NCBI RefSeq assembly: GCF_042610425.1
Contig: NZ_JBGJZM010000001.1
Coordinates: forward strand, 1,550,001-1,614,000
Length of the DNA stretch: 64,000 nt
Reading direction: 5' to 3'
Origin: Ectobacillus sp042610425
Lineage (GTDB): Bacteria; Bacillota; Bacilli; Bacillales; Bacillaceae_G
In this document: positions 50,345-59,149 of the stretch, piece after piece
How the letters are laid out: each line of letters starts with the position of its first letter
Position numbering within the stretch: position 1 is the stretch's first letter
Program-made: the position numbers and the translations under genes
Notes under the pieces: generated by a model
Databases searched by the model: none
Told to the model about the DNA's origin: nothing
Seen by the model: only the letters and a program-made list of their open reading frames with translations

Positions 50345-51493
50345 TTGCAGAACACGTATATTCGACCTGCTCGTAAACAAAGCCAGCCAAAGGTTATCAA
50401 ACATATGTTGTTTTTTCTAGCTTTTTTATTATCCATGATAATTATAATTCCTACTCTAATAGTGAATGTATCAGGACTAAATACCCTGTTTACCTCTCCC
50501 TCTCCTAAAAAAAGCCGAACGCCCGATTCAAACATCCTTTCTCCTACTAAAGAATCAACCCCTAGTGCGGGGCTTCACTTAGGATGGACGGGAAATCAGA
50601 TAAATAGCAATTCTTTAGCTCGCTACAAAGGGTTAAACATTATCTCGACTGCAGCTGGTTCCATAGACAATCAATTTCATCTACATCTCAGTACAAATCC
50701 TCTAACAAACGAAATGTTACGTAAGCAAAATCAACAAGTTTGGGCACGAATTACAATGGGACAAGATGTGAAACAAACCATTCATCAGCTTTTTACCAAT
50801 CCAACCAAAACCGATTCCCTCATTAAAAATCTAAATCAAGCAGCCTTTCAAAATCATTGGGATGGAGTTAATATTGATATTGAAAATGTGAGCAGTCAGG
50901 ATCGCAACACCTTTTCCCAGTTCATTAAAAGTTTATCATCTGCTTTACATCAATCCCATGTCATCCTTTCCATTGATATTCCACCAGATGCAAAAGGTGG
51001 AAATGATTCCTCTCCCTTTGATCATCAAGTGCTTGGACAATATTGTGACTATGTCGCCTTAATGGGTTACGATGAACACTGGTCGACAGATCCCAATCCT
51101 GGACCGATAACTTCTTTACCTTGGTTAACAGATGGGATAACTGAGCTCATTCAAACGGGCATTCCTTCCCATAAAATTATCTTAGGGCTTCCCGCCTATA
51201 CAAGAATTTGGAAACAAAATCAAGCAGGAAAAATAACGGCTAACCCTGCTTATCCATTTCGTTACGTCGAACAGCAGTTGCTTCAAAATCATAGACTACT
51301 GACTTGGGACCCACAATTAGATGAATATTATGCATCCTACCGTGATAGCAGCAACAATGAGTATAAAATCTGGCTGACCAATGTAAAGTCCCTGCAACTA
51401 TATCTTGCACTGGTTTCTAAGTACCAATTAGCTGGTTCTGCGATTTGGAATTTAGATATGATGGATGCTAACACTTGGAATACTCTTTATTAA
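50345..51493 (+). CDS. GH18-family glycoside hydrolase, membrane-anchored
   Basis: 382 aa. A TM anchor (KHMLFFLAFLLSMIIIIPTLIVNV) and a Pro/Ser linker are followed by a GH18 barrel (about 80-380). The catalytic segment is HWDGVNIDIENV, where the usual DGxDxDxE has Asn in place of the second Asp; the proton-donor Glu is present. VALMGYDEHW (strand 6) and GLPAYTRIW follow, and GSAIWNLDMMD is the typical end. It resembles spore-cortex or wall N-acetylglucosaminidases such as YaaH/SleL and YvbX. TTG 50345 follows GGAGG. Confidence 0.86.
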   Translation: MQNTYIRPARKQSQPKVIKHMLFFLAFLLSMIIIIPTLIVNVSGLNTLFTSPSPKKSRTPDSNILSPTKESTPSAGLHLGWTGNQINSNSLARYKGLNIISTAAGSIDNQFHLHLSTNPLTNEMLRKQNQQVWARITMGQDVKQTIHQLFTNPTKTDSLIKNLNQAAFQNHWDGVNIDIENVSSQDRNTFSQFIKSLSSALHQSHVILSIDIPPDAKGGNDSSPFDHQVLGQYCDYVALMGYDEHWSTDPNPGPITSLPWLTDGITELIQTGIPSHKIILGLPAYTRIWKQNQAGKITANPAYPFRYVEQQLLQNHRLLTWDPQLDEYYASYRDSSNNEYKIWLTNVKSLQLYLALVSKYQLAGSAIWNLDMMDANTWNTLY

Positions 51494-51607
51494 GTCCTCC
51501 ATTTTGTTGCCCTTAAACATAACAGATAGAACACTAGCATACTGCACTTACTAAAAAACAAGACACTTGGCAAACCCTGTTCGAAATCAAGTAATGATTC
51601 TACACGA

Positions 51608-51745
51608 CTAAAACGTATAAGGATTCCCACTCATTTTACTTCTTATTTCATCCGTTATTTCGAATGATTTCGTTTCGGTCAATTCTTCATTTGTAGCATA
51701 GTCAATCTGAATACTCCCATCAAAATATAGTGGATTTTGTTCCAA
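51608..51745 (-). CDS. Small acidic protein of 45 aa
   Basis: TTG 51745 is preceded by SD AAAGGAGTGA at 7 nt. The protein (MEQNPLYFDGSIQIDYATNE... to SGNPYTF) is acidic and has no TM segment. The good SD and protein-like composition support coding. It is not recognised; it lies alone between convergent-type neighbours. Confidence 0.5.
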   Translation of the reverse strand: MEQNPLYFDGSIQIDYATNEELTETKSFEITDEIRSKMSGNPYTF

Positions 51746-51843
51746 AGCTTTCACTCCTTTCGATTTTAATTTACTAAATACTTACATTCATTTGTACACA
51801 TCGAACATCCTGCTTGAAAAAACATATATTTGTAATTTATACC

Positions 51844-51875
51844 AAAAAAGAGAGATGCATCTGCATCTCTCTTTT
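51844..51875 (-). terminator. Terminator of the yknXYZ-like operon
   Basis: AAAAGAGAGATGCA and TGCATCTCTCTTTT form a near-complete palindrome (hairpin with the tip unpaired) with A/T runs on both strands, 29 nt past the permease stop. Confidence 0.85.
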
Positions 51876-51903
51876 CTTTTATTCTATTACCTTAGTAATC
51901 TCT

Positions 51904-53121
51904 TTACTCATACCGAAGTGCATCAATCGGATTCAATTTAGAAGCCTTTCTCGCAGGGTATACCCCAAATACAATTCCGACGAGAATAGACGTTCCAAAC
52001 GAATATAGGATTGGAGCAAGTGTGATAGTAGTTGCAATGTTTGCTACCTTTGTCAATAACGCAGCTACGCCGACTCCAAGCCCGATTCCTATAATTCCCC
52101 CTAACACACTAAGTGTTACGGCTTCGATAAGAAACTGTTGCAGGATGGCGGATCCTGTTGCCCCAACTGCTTTTCGGATACCGATTTCTCGCGTACGTTC
52201 CGTTACTGAAACAAGCATGATGTTCATTACCCCAATTCCGCCAACAACTAGGGAAATAGCGGCAATACCAGACAACAGAGTGGTCATAATAGATGAGACT
52301 CCTTGCGCTGTGCTTAAAATTTGCGTTTGAGAACTAATTTGGAAATCATCGTCACTTTTCGGCGTTAAATGATGTTGCGCCCGCAAAGTTTGTTCAATTT
52401 GAAACTGCGCTGTGTCCATTTTGTCAGCGGAAACGGCTGACACATAAATGGAACGGACTTTCGTTTGCTCAAACAAACGGTTCATCCCTGTTGTAATTGG
52501 TACAATGATGCGGTCATCATTATTTGTTGAGCCTTGACTTCCTTGACTTGCTAGCACACCGATTACGGTAACAGGCAAGTTATTAACCTGAATCGTTTGT
52601 CCAACCGGATTGGCGTTCTGATTACCAAATAGATTTGCCACGACTTGCGGACCGAGTACTGCTACGTTTGCTTGACCTAATACTTCATAGTGAGAAAAGA
52701 AGCGTCCAGAACGCAGGGTTAAGTTTCGAATATCTGCATACGACTCTGACCCAGCTTCAATCGTTGTCGTATAACTTTGACTTTTATAGACCACTTGACC
52801 TTGCTTACTCGAAAATGCAGATACACCGCTTATAGCATCTTGATTTTCTAATGCCTTTGCATCGTCTAAAGTCAAGTTTTGCAAAGATCCTGCCCCTAAA
52901 CGGACATTCCCTTGCTGTGCTTGCCCCGATGTAACGATTAACAAATTACTTCCTAAACTATTTACTTGGGAAGCAACACTCGAAGAAGCTCCTTCTCCAA
53001 TTGCAACCATGGAAATTACTGCGGATACCCCAATAATGATCCCTAGCATCGTTAAAATGGAGCGAAGTACATTGGTACGCAAACTATAGAAGGAGATTTT
53101 TACACTTTCCAAAAATTTCAT
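51904..53121 (-). CDS. yknZ: MacB/YknZ-like ABC transporter permease
   Basis: 405 aa, four TM helices: one near the N-terminus (LRSILTMLGIIIGVSAVISMVAIGEG), a 220-residue extracytoplasmic MacB_PCD domain, then three C-terminal helices with the FtsX signature VGGIGVMNIMLVSVTERTREIGIRKAVGA. It overlaps yknY by 4 nt. In B. subtilis YknWXYZ protects against the SDP toxin; here no yknW-like gene is adjacent. Confidence 0.9.
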   Translation of the reverse strand: MKFLESVKISFYSLRTNVLRSILTMLGIIIGVSAVISMVAIGEGASSSVASQVNSLGSNLLIVTSGQAQQGNVRLGAGSLQNLTLDDAKALENQDAISGVSAFSSKQGQVVYKSQSYTTTIEAGSESYADIRNLTLRSGRFFSHYEVLGQANVAVLGPQVVANLFGNQNANPVGQTIQVNNLPVTVIGVLASQGSQGSTNNDDRIIVPITTGMNRLFEQTKVRSIYVSAVSADKMDTAQFQIEQTLRAQHHLTPKSDDDFQISSQTQILSTAQGVSSIMTTLLSGIAAISLVVGGIGVMNIMLVSVTERTREIGIRKAVGATGSAILQQFLIEAVTLSVLGGIIGIGLGVGVAALLTKVANIATTITLAPILYSFGTSILVGIVFGVYPARKASKLNPIDALRYE

Positions 53122-53843
53122 TGTAAAACCTCCGCTTCACGCTTACCTATACGCCGCATTGTTACCGGCTCGTCACTTTCAATTTTTCCATCGCGGAAGA
53201 ATATAATTCGCTTTGCATATTCTGCTACTTCTCGTTCATGAGTAACCATAATAACTGTTTTACCTGCATCATTTAGCTCTTGGAATATGCTCATAATTTC
53301 AACGCTCGTTTTCGTATCGAGTGCACCGGTTGGTTCATCTGCTAATAATATGACTGGGTCATTAATTAACGAGCGTGCGATGGAAACCCGTTGTTGCTGC
53401 CCACCAGATAATTCATTCGGTTTATTTAACAATCGGTTACCAAGTCCTACACTTGTGAGCGCCTTTGCTGCTCGCTCCTTACGATCCGAAGCAGCTACCG
53501 AAGAATAAATCATCGGTAACTCCACATTTTGCAAAGCACTTTGTCTTGGTATTAAATTAAAGTTTTGAAAGACAAAACCGATTTTTTGATTACGGATGAA
53601 TGCTAGGGCGTCGTCATCTACATCTGAAACGGGAAACCCTTGGATCAAATATTCGCCTGATGTTGGTTGATCTAAGCAGCCAATCATATTCATCATCGTC
53701 GATTTTCCTGAACCGGAAGGTCCCATTATGGCAACAAATTCTCCCTCCTGCACAGATAAATTTACATTTTGCAGGGCATGAATTGTTTGTCCACCTAGCT
53801 GGTACGTTTTTTGAATGTTTTTCAGTTCAATGACGGTTTTCAT
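53118..53843 (-). CDS. yknY: MacB/YknY-like ABC transporter ATPase
   Basis: 241 aa: Walker A GPSGSGKST, signature LSGGQQQRVSIA, Walker B LLADEPTGALD, H-loop VTHEREVA. The reading frame is open to 53948, but the extra N-terminal 35 residues are the antisense-like Ala/Glu translation of the upstream gene's Gly/Ser tail. MKTVIELKNIQKTYQL at 53843 has a consensus SD AGGAGG and is the true start, 1 nt after yknX. Confidence 0.94.
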   Translation of the reverse strand: MKTVIELKNIQKTYQLGGQTIHALQNVNLSVQEGEFVAIMGPSGSGKSTMMNMIGCLDQPTSGEYLIQGFPVSDVDDDALAFIRNQKIGFVFQNFNLIPRQSALQNVELPMIYSSVAASDRKERAAKALTSVGLGNRLLNKPNELSGGQQQRVSIARSLINDPVILLADEPTGALDTKTSVEIMSIFQELNDAGKTVIMVTHEREVAEYAKRIIFFRDGKIESDEPVTMRRIGKREAEVLQ

Positions 53844-53844
53844 A

Positions 53845-55338
53845 TTAGTTACCTCCTCGGCTACTACTAGAAGTTCCGCCTCCGCCACTAGTTCCGCTTC
53901 CGCCGCTGCTTCTGTTGCCGCTTCCGCCTCCACCAAAGCTATTGCCACCGCTAAGTCCAGAGAATGCGCTTGTTCCGTTGGTTGTTCTAGTGGAATTCGT
54001 GCTTGGAACGCTTAAGATGATAGCAACACTATCTCCTTCTTTTAGCCCTGATGTAATTTCTACCTTATCCGTAGCATAATATCCAACTGTTACAGCTTGG
54101 AATTTTAAATTGGACGGAATGCCTGCATTTTGTCCGCGTTTACTGTTTTGTCCCGTACCAGTTTGAGAAGTATCAGAAGATGTAGAACCGTTTGTATTTT
54201 GTACATATACCCCATCTTTGCCACCTCTATTTTTCAAAGCCATAGACGGAACGTATAGAACACCTTGATGGTTACCAACTTCTACTGTTACATTTGTAGT
54301 CATACCTGGTTTTAGTAAATTATCTGTATTGTCTACAGAAAGTGTAACATCATAGGTTGTTACACCTGATGTTGTAGTAGCTTCTGGGGCCACGGAAGTA
54401 ACTTTACCGTTAAATGTTTTGTTATCAACTGCGCTAGTAGTAATTGTTGCTTTCATATCGTTTTGTACCTTACTAATATCACTTTGACTTATTTGTGCGG
54501 TAATCTTAAGCTGACTCATATCCGCGTTGTCCATCACTATTAATGCCTTACCATTCGTGGAAGTATCACCAATAGCGCCGTTTACTTGTACAATTGTTCC
54601 ATCAATTGGAGCTTTGACGCTTAATTTATCCAATGCCACTTGCTGTTGCTGTAAAGCTGATGAAGCTTGGTCAACTGCAGCTTTTGCAGTTTGCACATCG
54701 GAATCCTTTGGCGGTGCCTTTAGTTGGGTCATTTTTACTTGAGCCAAATTATAATCTGCTTGTGCTGACTTCAGTGCATTTAGCGCTTGGTTCAGATCAC
54801 TTTGCGTAATCTTCTTTGCATCAAACTGTGCTTGTGCATCGTTGTATTTCTGTTGTGCACCATCCACCGCAATTTGTGCTTTATCAATACTTACTTGTTG
54901 TGCGGCGATATCAGCACTGGTAGCAGTACCTTGTTGCACTTGACTTAACTTTGCTTGTGCAACTGTAAGGTTTGCTTGTGCGCTTGAAAGCTTACTCTTT
55001 GCATCGGTATCATCCAATGTAGCAAGTACTTGCCCTGCCTTCACTTGATCTCCTACTTTTACATTAATAGCTGTCACCTTACTAGTAGAATCCCCGTTTA
55101 ATGATAATTGCTGTGCAGCTGCAACCGTTCCAGAAGCAGAAACTGTTTCTACTACATCACCCTTTTTAACGGTAACATATTGAACCTGTGCTGCCGTGTT
55201 GCTTTGTGCACTTGTTTTTGTATAAACAAAATAAGCAATAATTCCAAGAATAAGAACAGCTACAATACTAATAATAAGAACCTTTTTCCCCTTTTTTTGC
55301 TTATACGGTATTTCATTTTCTAAAGCCAATTCAGACAC
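53845..55338 (-). CDS. yknX: Membrane-fusion (HlyD/MacA/YknX-like) subunit
   Basis: 497 aa. N-terminal TM anchor (KKVLIISIVAVLILGIIAYFVYT), a biotinyl-lipoyl-like half-domain (VKKGDVVETVSASGTV), a long alpha-hairpin coiled coil of Gln/Ala repeats (residues 105-230), then barrel domains and a 40-residue Gly/Ser tail (GGNSFGGGGSGNRSSGGS). It forms the extracytoplasmic adaptor for the MacB-type transporter. The Gly/Ser tail is unusual for YknX. Confidence 0.91.
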   Translation of the reverse strand: MSELALENEIPYKQKKGKKVLIISIVAVLILGIIAYFVYTKTSAQSNTAAQVQYVTVKKGDVVETVSASGTVAAAQQLSLNGDSTSKVTAINVKVGDQVKAGQVLATLDDTDAKSKLSSAQANLTVAQAKLSQVQQGTATSADIAAQQVSIDKAQIAVDGAQQKYNDAQAQFDAKKITQSDLNQALNALKSAQADYNLAQVKMTQLKAPPKDSDVQTAKAAVDQASSALQQQQVALDKLSVKAPIDGTIVQVNGAIGDTSTNGKALIVMDNADMSQLKITAQISQSDISKVQNDMKATITTSAVDNKTFNGKVTSVAPEATTTSGVTTYDVTLSVDNTDNLLKPGMTTNVTVEVGNHQGVLYVPSMALKNRGGKDGVYVQNTNGSTSSDTSQTGTGQNSKRGQNAGIPSNLKFQAVTVGYYATDKVEITSGLKEGDSVAIILSVPSTNSTRTTNGTSAFSGLSGGNSFGGGGSGNRSSGGSGTSGGGGTSSSSRGGN

Positions 55339-55809
55339 AAGAAGACCTCCTTTTTTCCTACAATGTAGTTACGTTCGTACTTTTTGAAGAAAAGAAATAA
55401 CACACATAGCCCTGCAATTTCTCACGCCGAATTGGAAAGTACCATACACGACTCCACGTCTATCGTATTCTCCTTTGCACCACCTCCTGCATAGATGTTT
55501 TTGCGCAAGTATGTAGAGCGTACTGCCCGTAAATGTGCGAGAGGCTCCACTATTTAGCATAACGGTATCGAACCAACCTTAACTTTTCCTTAAGAATAGA
55601 TACACCAGCTAAATTCGATATATTTAGCTCCCATTTTCTTTCTCTTCATTACTTATCGTTGGGCTTGACCAACTTTTTGTAATTACAAGTTAAAGTGAAA
55701 ATTCCCCAGGTTGAGATCTTACTGCCAGTATCCGTGGGAGAAAGGTCATATTTCAGAAGGACTCGTATAGAAACAGATTGCAATCATACATATATAAATG
55801 AAAATTCTA
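55339..55809. other. Intergenic stretch upstream of yknX
   Basis: About 470 nt between the divergent yknX and YrdB-like genes. A frame on the minus strand (55369-55560) has no SD and no protein-like composition and is not called. No tRNA or hairpin of note was seen. Confidence 0.4.
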
Positions 55810-55838
55810 TTGACAGAAACTAATAATATTAGTTAAAT
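55810..55838 (+). promoter_or_regulatory. Promoter of the YrdB-like gene
   Basis: TTGACA (55810-55815), a 17-nt spacer and TTAAAT (55833-55838). The spacer is filled by a perfect palindrome and a second palindrome covers the start site. Confidence 0.6.
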
Positions 55839-55855
55839 AAATACTAACATTAGTA
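55819..55855 (+). promoter_or_regulatory. Twin operator palindromes
   Basis: ACTAATA-A-TATTAGT (55819-55833) and TACTAA-CA-TTAGTA (55842-55855) share the ACTAA...TTAGT half-sites. They lie 23 nt apart centre to centre, one between -35 and -10 and one at the start site, a layout suited to cooperative repression. No regulator of this specificity is adjacent. Confidence 0.65.
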
Positions 55856-55884
55856 ATTTATTAAAATAAGAGGAGGCTATTCGG

Positions 55885-56223
55885 ATGATTGCTATTAAAG
55901 CCATAAATATTGCAGTGAGATTTTTCTTAGAGCTTGGTGTTCTAGCTTCATTAGGGTATTGGGGTTTTACAATCCAAAGAGGTTTCGTTATGAAATTAGT
56001 TATTGGTATCGGAATTCCACTACTGGTTGCAATTATTTGGAGTATATTCGGTGCACCCAGTGCTTCCGTACTGCTACCTGATCCCTTTCATCTTCTATTA
56101 GAACTCGTTGTATTTGGATCAGGAGTTGCAGCACTGTTCGCAGTTCGAGGTCTACCCCTAGCTGTGACGTTTACAGGACTTATCCTTTTAAACCGATTAC
56201 TTATGTATATATGGGAGCAATGA
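55885..56223 (+). CDS. YrdB / DUF2568 membrane protein
   Basis: 112 aa with four TM helices: NIAVRFFLELGVLASLGYWGFTIQRG, GIGIPLLVAIIWSIFGAPSA, LLLELVVFGSGVAALFAV, VTFTGLILLNRLLMYIW. FLELG and FGAPSA are characteristic of DUF2568. SD AGAGGAGG precedes ATG. The role is unknown. It is controlled by a promoter with two operator-like palindromes. Confidence 0.88.
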   Translation: MIAIKAINIAVRFFLELGVLASLGYWGFTIQRGFVMKLVIGIGIPLLVAIIWSIFGAPSASVLLPDPFHLLLELVVFGSGVAALFAVRGLPLAVTFTGLILLNRLLMYIWEQ

Positions 56224-56261
56224 AAACATGTAGAGGGAAAGAGGTAAAATGAGGTAATCCG

Positions 56262-56372
56262 ATGAAAAAGCCGCAAATTTGCAGGAAGTTCACAGGATAT
56301 CTTTATTGTAATTGGAGCATTCGTTACAGGCACTGGATTTACTCGATTAGGATTCGCTCTTTTAAAAAAGTA
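56262..56372 (+). pseudogene. Possible remnant of a small membrane protein
   Basis: A downstream frame reads DIFIVIGAFVTGTGFTRLGFALLKK-stop, a TM-like end, while an upstream ATG (56262) lies in a different frame. This looks like a frameshifted small gene after the YrdB-like gene, but the evidence is thin. Confidence 0.3.
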
Positions 56373-56450
56373 AGTTTACAAGAGTTGTTATATTTTTTTC
56401 ATAGATAAATGGTATAATTAATCAAATTTTCTATTATTTAAGGAGAACCT

Positions 56451-57356
56451 ATGCCTACTATTAAAACAAGTTCAATGTCTAGAGTCGCCTCCAACGCATG
56501 GACGGGTGACGTTGTGTTACTTCTTGTTGCGCTCGTTTGGGGATCTAGTTACATCACTGCCAAAACGGTACTGCAGCAGTATGATCCATTTATGTTTTTA
56601 TTCTATCGATTTTTCCTTACCACACTCATCATGCTACCCTTTACTTGGAAATACTTGAAACATGCCTCCAAAGAAACATGGAGTACAGGAATTATATTTG
56701 GCGTTTTCTTATTTTCTATTTTTTCGTTTGAGACATGGGGAATCCATTTCACATCAGCTGCTAACTCTGCTTTTATTATTAGTCTAACACTCATTCTAAC
56801 ACCGCTCATGGATTGGGTCGTGAATAAGAAGTTTATGGGTTATGCCTTTTTCTTTGCTGTTTTTTTATCCATTATTGGAACAGGTCTTCTCACCTTCAAA
56901 GATACGTTATCATTTAATTTAGGTGATACACTCATTTTGGTAGCAGCCTTTCTTCGGGCTAGCCAAATGACCTATACGAAAAAATTGACCGACGGGAAAA
57001 CATTAGACAGTAGTGCACTAACCGTCATTCAGCTAGGAGTCGTGGCTATTCTGTCTGGTCTGTTTAATGTGACAACGGAAGGTGCTACACTTACCACGAT
57101 TCCCCTTTCTGTAGAGTTTTGGCTTCTCACTCTCTATTTGGCACTCTTTTGTACCGTTTTTGCATTCTATGCACAAATGGTTTTCATTCGGAAAACCTCC
57201 CCTTCCCGTGTTGGCTTGCTGATGGGAACAGAGCCTGTTTTTGGAGCTCTATTTCCGATTATGTTTGGAGGAGAAATTCTTTCGGGAATTAATTGGATTG
57301 GTGGGCTATGTATTCTGGGAGCAACGTTTTGGGGAAGACAGTTACTCGACCGTTGA
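56451..57356 (+). CDS. DMT-superfamily (EamA) transporter
   Basis: 301 aa, ten TM helices arranged as two EamA repeats: WGSSYITAKTVLQQYDPFMFLFYRF in the first and TSPSRVGLLMGTEPVFGALFPIMFGGEIL in the second. It exports metabolites or drugs. SD AAGGAG precedes the ATG. The Lrp regulator gene is convergent with it, and a second EamA gene lies on the far side. Confidence 0.9.
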   Translation: MPTIKTSSMSRVASNAWTGDVVLLLVALVWGSSYITAKTVLQQYDPFMFLFYRFFLTTLIMLPFTWKYLKHASKETWSTGIIFGVFLFSIFSFETWGIHFTSAANSAFIISLTLILTPLMDWVVNKKFMGYAFFFAVFLSIIGTGLLTFKDTLSFNLGDTLILVAAFLRASQMTYTKKLTDGKTLDSSALTVIQLGVVAILSGLFNVTTEGATLTTIPLSVEFWLLTLYLALFCTVFAFYAQMVFIRKTSPSRVGLLMGTEPVFGALFPIMFGGEILSGINWIGGLCILGATFWGRQLLDR

Positions 57357-57374
57357 AGGCTTACTTTGCTTACA

Positions 57375-57420
57375 AAAAACTCGCTACGTTCTATATTAAA
57401 ATGAAACGTGGCGAGTTTTT
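57375..57420. terminator. Bidirectional terminator
   Basis: AAAAACTCGC(T)ACGTT pairs with AACGT(G)GCGAGTTTTT. It separates the EamA gene from the convergent Lrp gene. Confidence 0.85.
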
Positions 57421-57450
57421 TCGTTTTTATATGCAGTCATACCTGTCCTC

Positions 57451-57930
57451 TTATTCTTCTCCAAGTGGCAATACAGTGGAATATTTAATTTCTCGGAGTG
57501 CTAAACTCGTTTGAATCTTCGTAATGCCAAGATGATTTAATTTTCGGATGAAGCTCTCTAATCCCTTCCGATCCTTGTTTGCTACCTTTAATACATAGTC
57601 GTGCTCGCCCGTTAAACAGTGACATTCCAATATTTCTGGCATCGACCGTAATGCTTTCTCCAATGTTTCCACTTCATTAGATTGATGAATATTCATATTA
57701 ATAAAAATAAAACAGAGTAAATCAAATCCTAGCTTTTCTTGGTTTAAAATTGCCACTTGCCGGTCGATAAATCCTTCCCCTTCTAATCGTTTCACCCTTA
57801 CATGGGTAGCGGGCGGAGACAAATTGACGCGCCGTGCAATCTCAGCATTACTTACCTGTGCCTCCTTTTGCAAAATATCTAAAATTCGGATATCAACATC
57901 ATCCAATACTTTACTACTAATCGATTCCAC
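57451..57930 (-). CDS. Lrp/AsnC-family transcriptional regulator
   Basis: 159 aa. N-terminal HTH (LDDVDIRILDILQKEAQVSNAEIARRVNLSPPATHVRVKRLEGEGFID) and C-terminal RAM ligand domain (LRSMPEILECHCLTGEHDYVLKVANKD). Lrp proteins often sit beside EamA/LysE exporters of amino acids and control them. It is divergent from the 58176 transporter, so that gene is its likely target. Confidence 0.93.
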   Translation of the reverse strand: MESISSKVLDDVDIRILDILQKEAQVSNAEIARRVNLSPPATHVRVKRLEGEGFIDRQVAILNQEKLGFDLLCFIFINMNIHQSNEVETLEKALRSMPEILECHCLTGEHDYVLKVANKDRKGLESFIRKLNHLGITKIQTSLALREIKYSTVLPLGEE

Positions 57931-58175
57931 TTTAATCTATTCCTCCTACAATTCTTCTAAAAATAGCCATACTTTCATGTCAAATATGAATATTATTTAT
58001 TTAATTACGATGATTAATTTATTATGTTTTGATTTTATCTCATTATACAGAATAATACACTGAATGGAGTAGATTAATGTTAAAATTATTTACATACTCA
58101 ATCATTTAATTTTGCACGATATACTAGGGCTTCCAACATTTTTATAACTATACAACACGAAAGGAACTGATTCAC

Positions 58176-59096
58176 ATGCCTATTTACTATATTTTATTAC
58201 TTCTGTTAACAAGTTTTTTATGGGGAGGAAATTTTGTAGTAGGAAAATCACTTATCGGTCATGCTTCTCCCTTAACTTTAACGAGTCTACGATGGATTAT
58301 TGCGGTTGCTTGTCTTTTTCCCATTGTATGGGTCAAAGAAAAAAAGATTCTACCTCCACGCGGCGCCATTCTTCCTTTATTTTTAATGGGGCTAACCGGT
58401 GTTGTCTTATTTAATATATTGCAATTTTTAGCATTAGCCCAAACGTCCGCAACCAATGTCGGATTAATTTCCACCTTAAATGCCATTTCCATTGCAGTTT
58501 TTTCCACTCTATTAGTAAAGGAACGAATGAATGGGCTGCAAATTGTTTCGATGATTCTTTCACTCGTTGGCGTTATTTTGTTTCTCTCAAAGGGCACAGG
58601 ATTTTCCCTCCACTTTCATTCGGGGGATATATATATGCTGCTTGCAGTATGTGTTTGGGGATTGTTTTCTGTAGTTAGCAAATGGGCAACCTCGAAAACA
58701 TCACCGATGATGGCAACACTATACTCTGGTATATTCGGACTTGTCGTGTTGCTTCCATTTAATATCTCAAGCTTTACCGTTTCAAATGTGAATGCTCCGT
58801 TCCTAGCATCCCTTTTTTATACAGGCGTAATCTCTACTGTGTTATGTATGGTATTTTGGAATATTGGCGTTCAGAAATTAGGTGCCACAGCATCCGGCAT
58901 TTTCTTAAACTTCAATCCTATTTTCACAGCTCTCTTAGCGTTTTTCTTATTGGGTGAGAAAATAACATGGATACAAGGAATCGCAAGTGGCATCGTCATT
59001 CTAGGCTGTTATTTATTCTCTCACTTTAAAACAAATGAAATTTCAAAGCAAAATCATACGACTCGGCGCCGTTCCCATGCGGCTATGGAACATTAA
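58176..59096 (+). CDS. DMT-superfamily (EamA) transporter, putative Lrp target
   Basis: 306 aa, ten TM helices: WGGNFVVGKSLIGHASPLTLTSLRW, QTSATNVGLISTLNAISIAVFSTLLVKERM and GATASGIFLNFNPIFTALLAFFLLGEKI are the paired EamA ends. SD AAAGGAACTG precedes ATG. The basic/His tail (KQNHTTRRRSHAAMEH) is cytosolic. It is divergent from the Lrp regulator, with 245 nt between, and is a likely amino-acid exporter (inference). Confidence 0.9.
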   Translation: MPIYYILLLLLTSFLWGGNFVVGKSLIGHASPLTLTSLRWIIAVACLFPIVWVKEKKILPPRGAILPLFLMGLTGVVLFNILQFLALAQTSATNVGLISTLNAISIAVFSTLLVKERMNGLQIVSMILSLVGVILFLSKGTGFSLHFHSGDIYMLLAVCVWGLFSVVSKWATSKTSPMMATLYSGIFGLVVLLPFNISSFTVSNVNAPFLASLFYTGVISTVLCMVFWNIGVQKLGATASGIFLNFNPIFTALLAFFLLGEKITWIQGIASGIVILGCYLFSHFKTNEISKQNHTTRRRSHAAMEH

Positions 59097-59146
59097 AAAA
59101 AACACTCGCAAAACCCCCTATCGGAGCGATGCGAGTGTTTTCCTTT
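59096..59146. terminator. Bidirectional terminator
   Basis: AACACTCGCA (59101-59110) and TGCGAGTGTT (59130-59139) with flanking A and T runs. It is shared by the EamA gene and the convergent YeeE/YedE gene. Confidence 0.9.
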
Positions 59147-59149
59147 TTC

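Noticed and set aside
53844..53948. Ala/Glu-rich N-terminal extension of the YknY ATPase
   Set aside because: It is the out-of-frame reading of the Gly/Ser tail of yknX. A consensus SD sits before the internal ATG at 53843.
55369..55560. 63-codon minus-strand frame upstream of yknX
   Set aside because: No SD, unusual Cys/Arg-rich composition, and it occupies the expected promoter and leader region.
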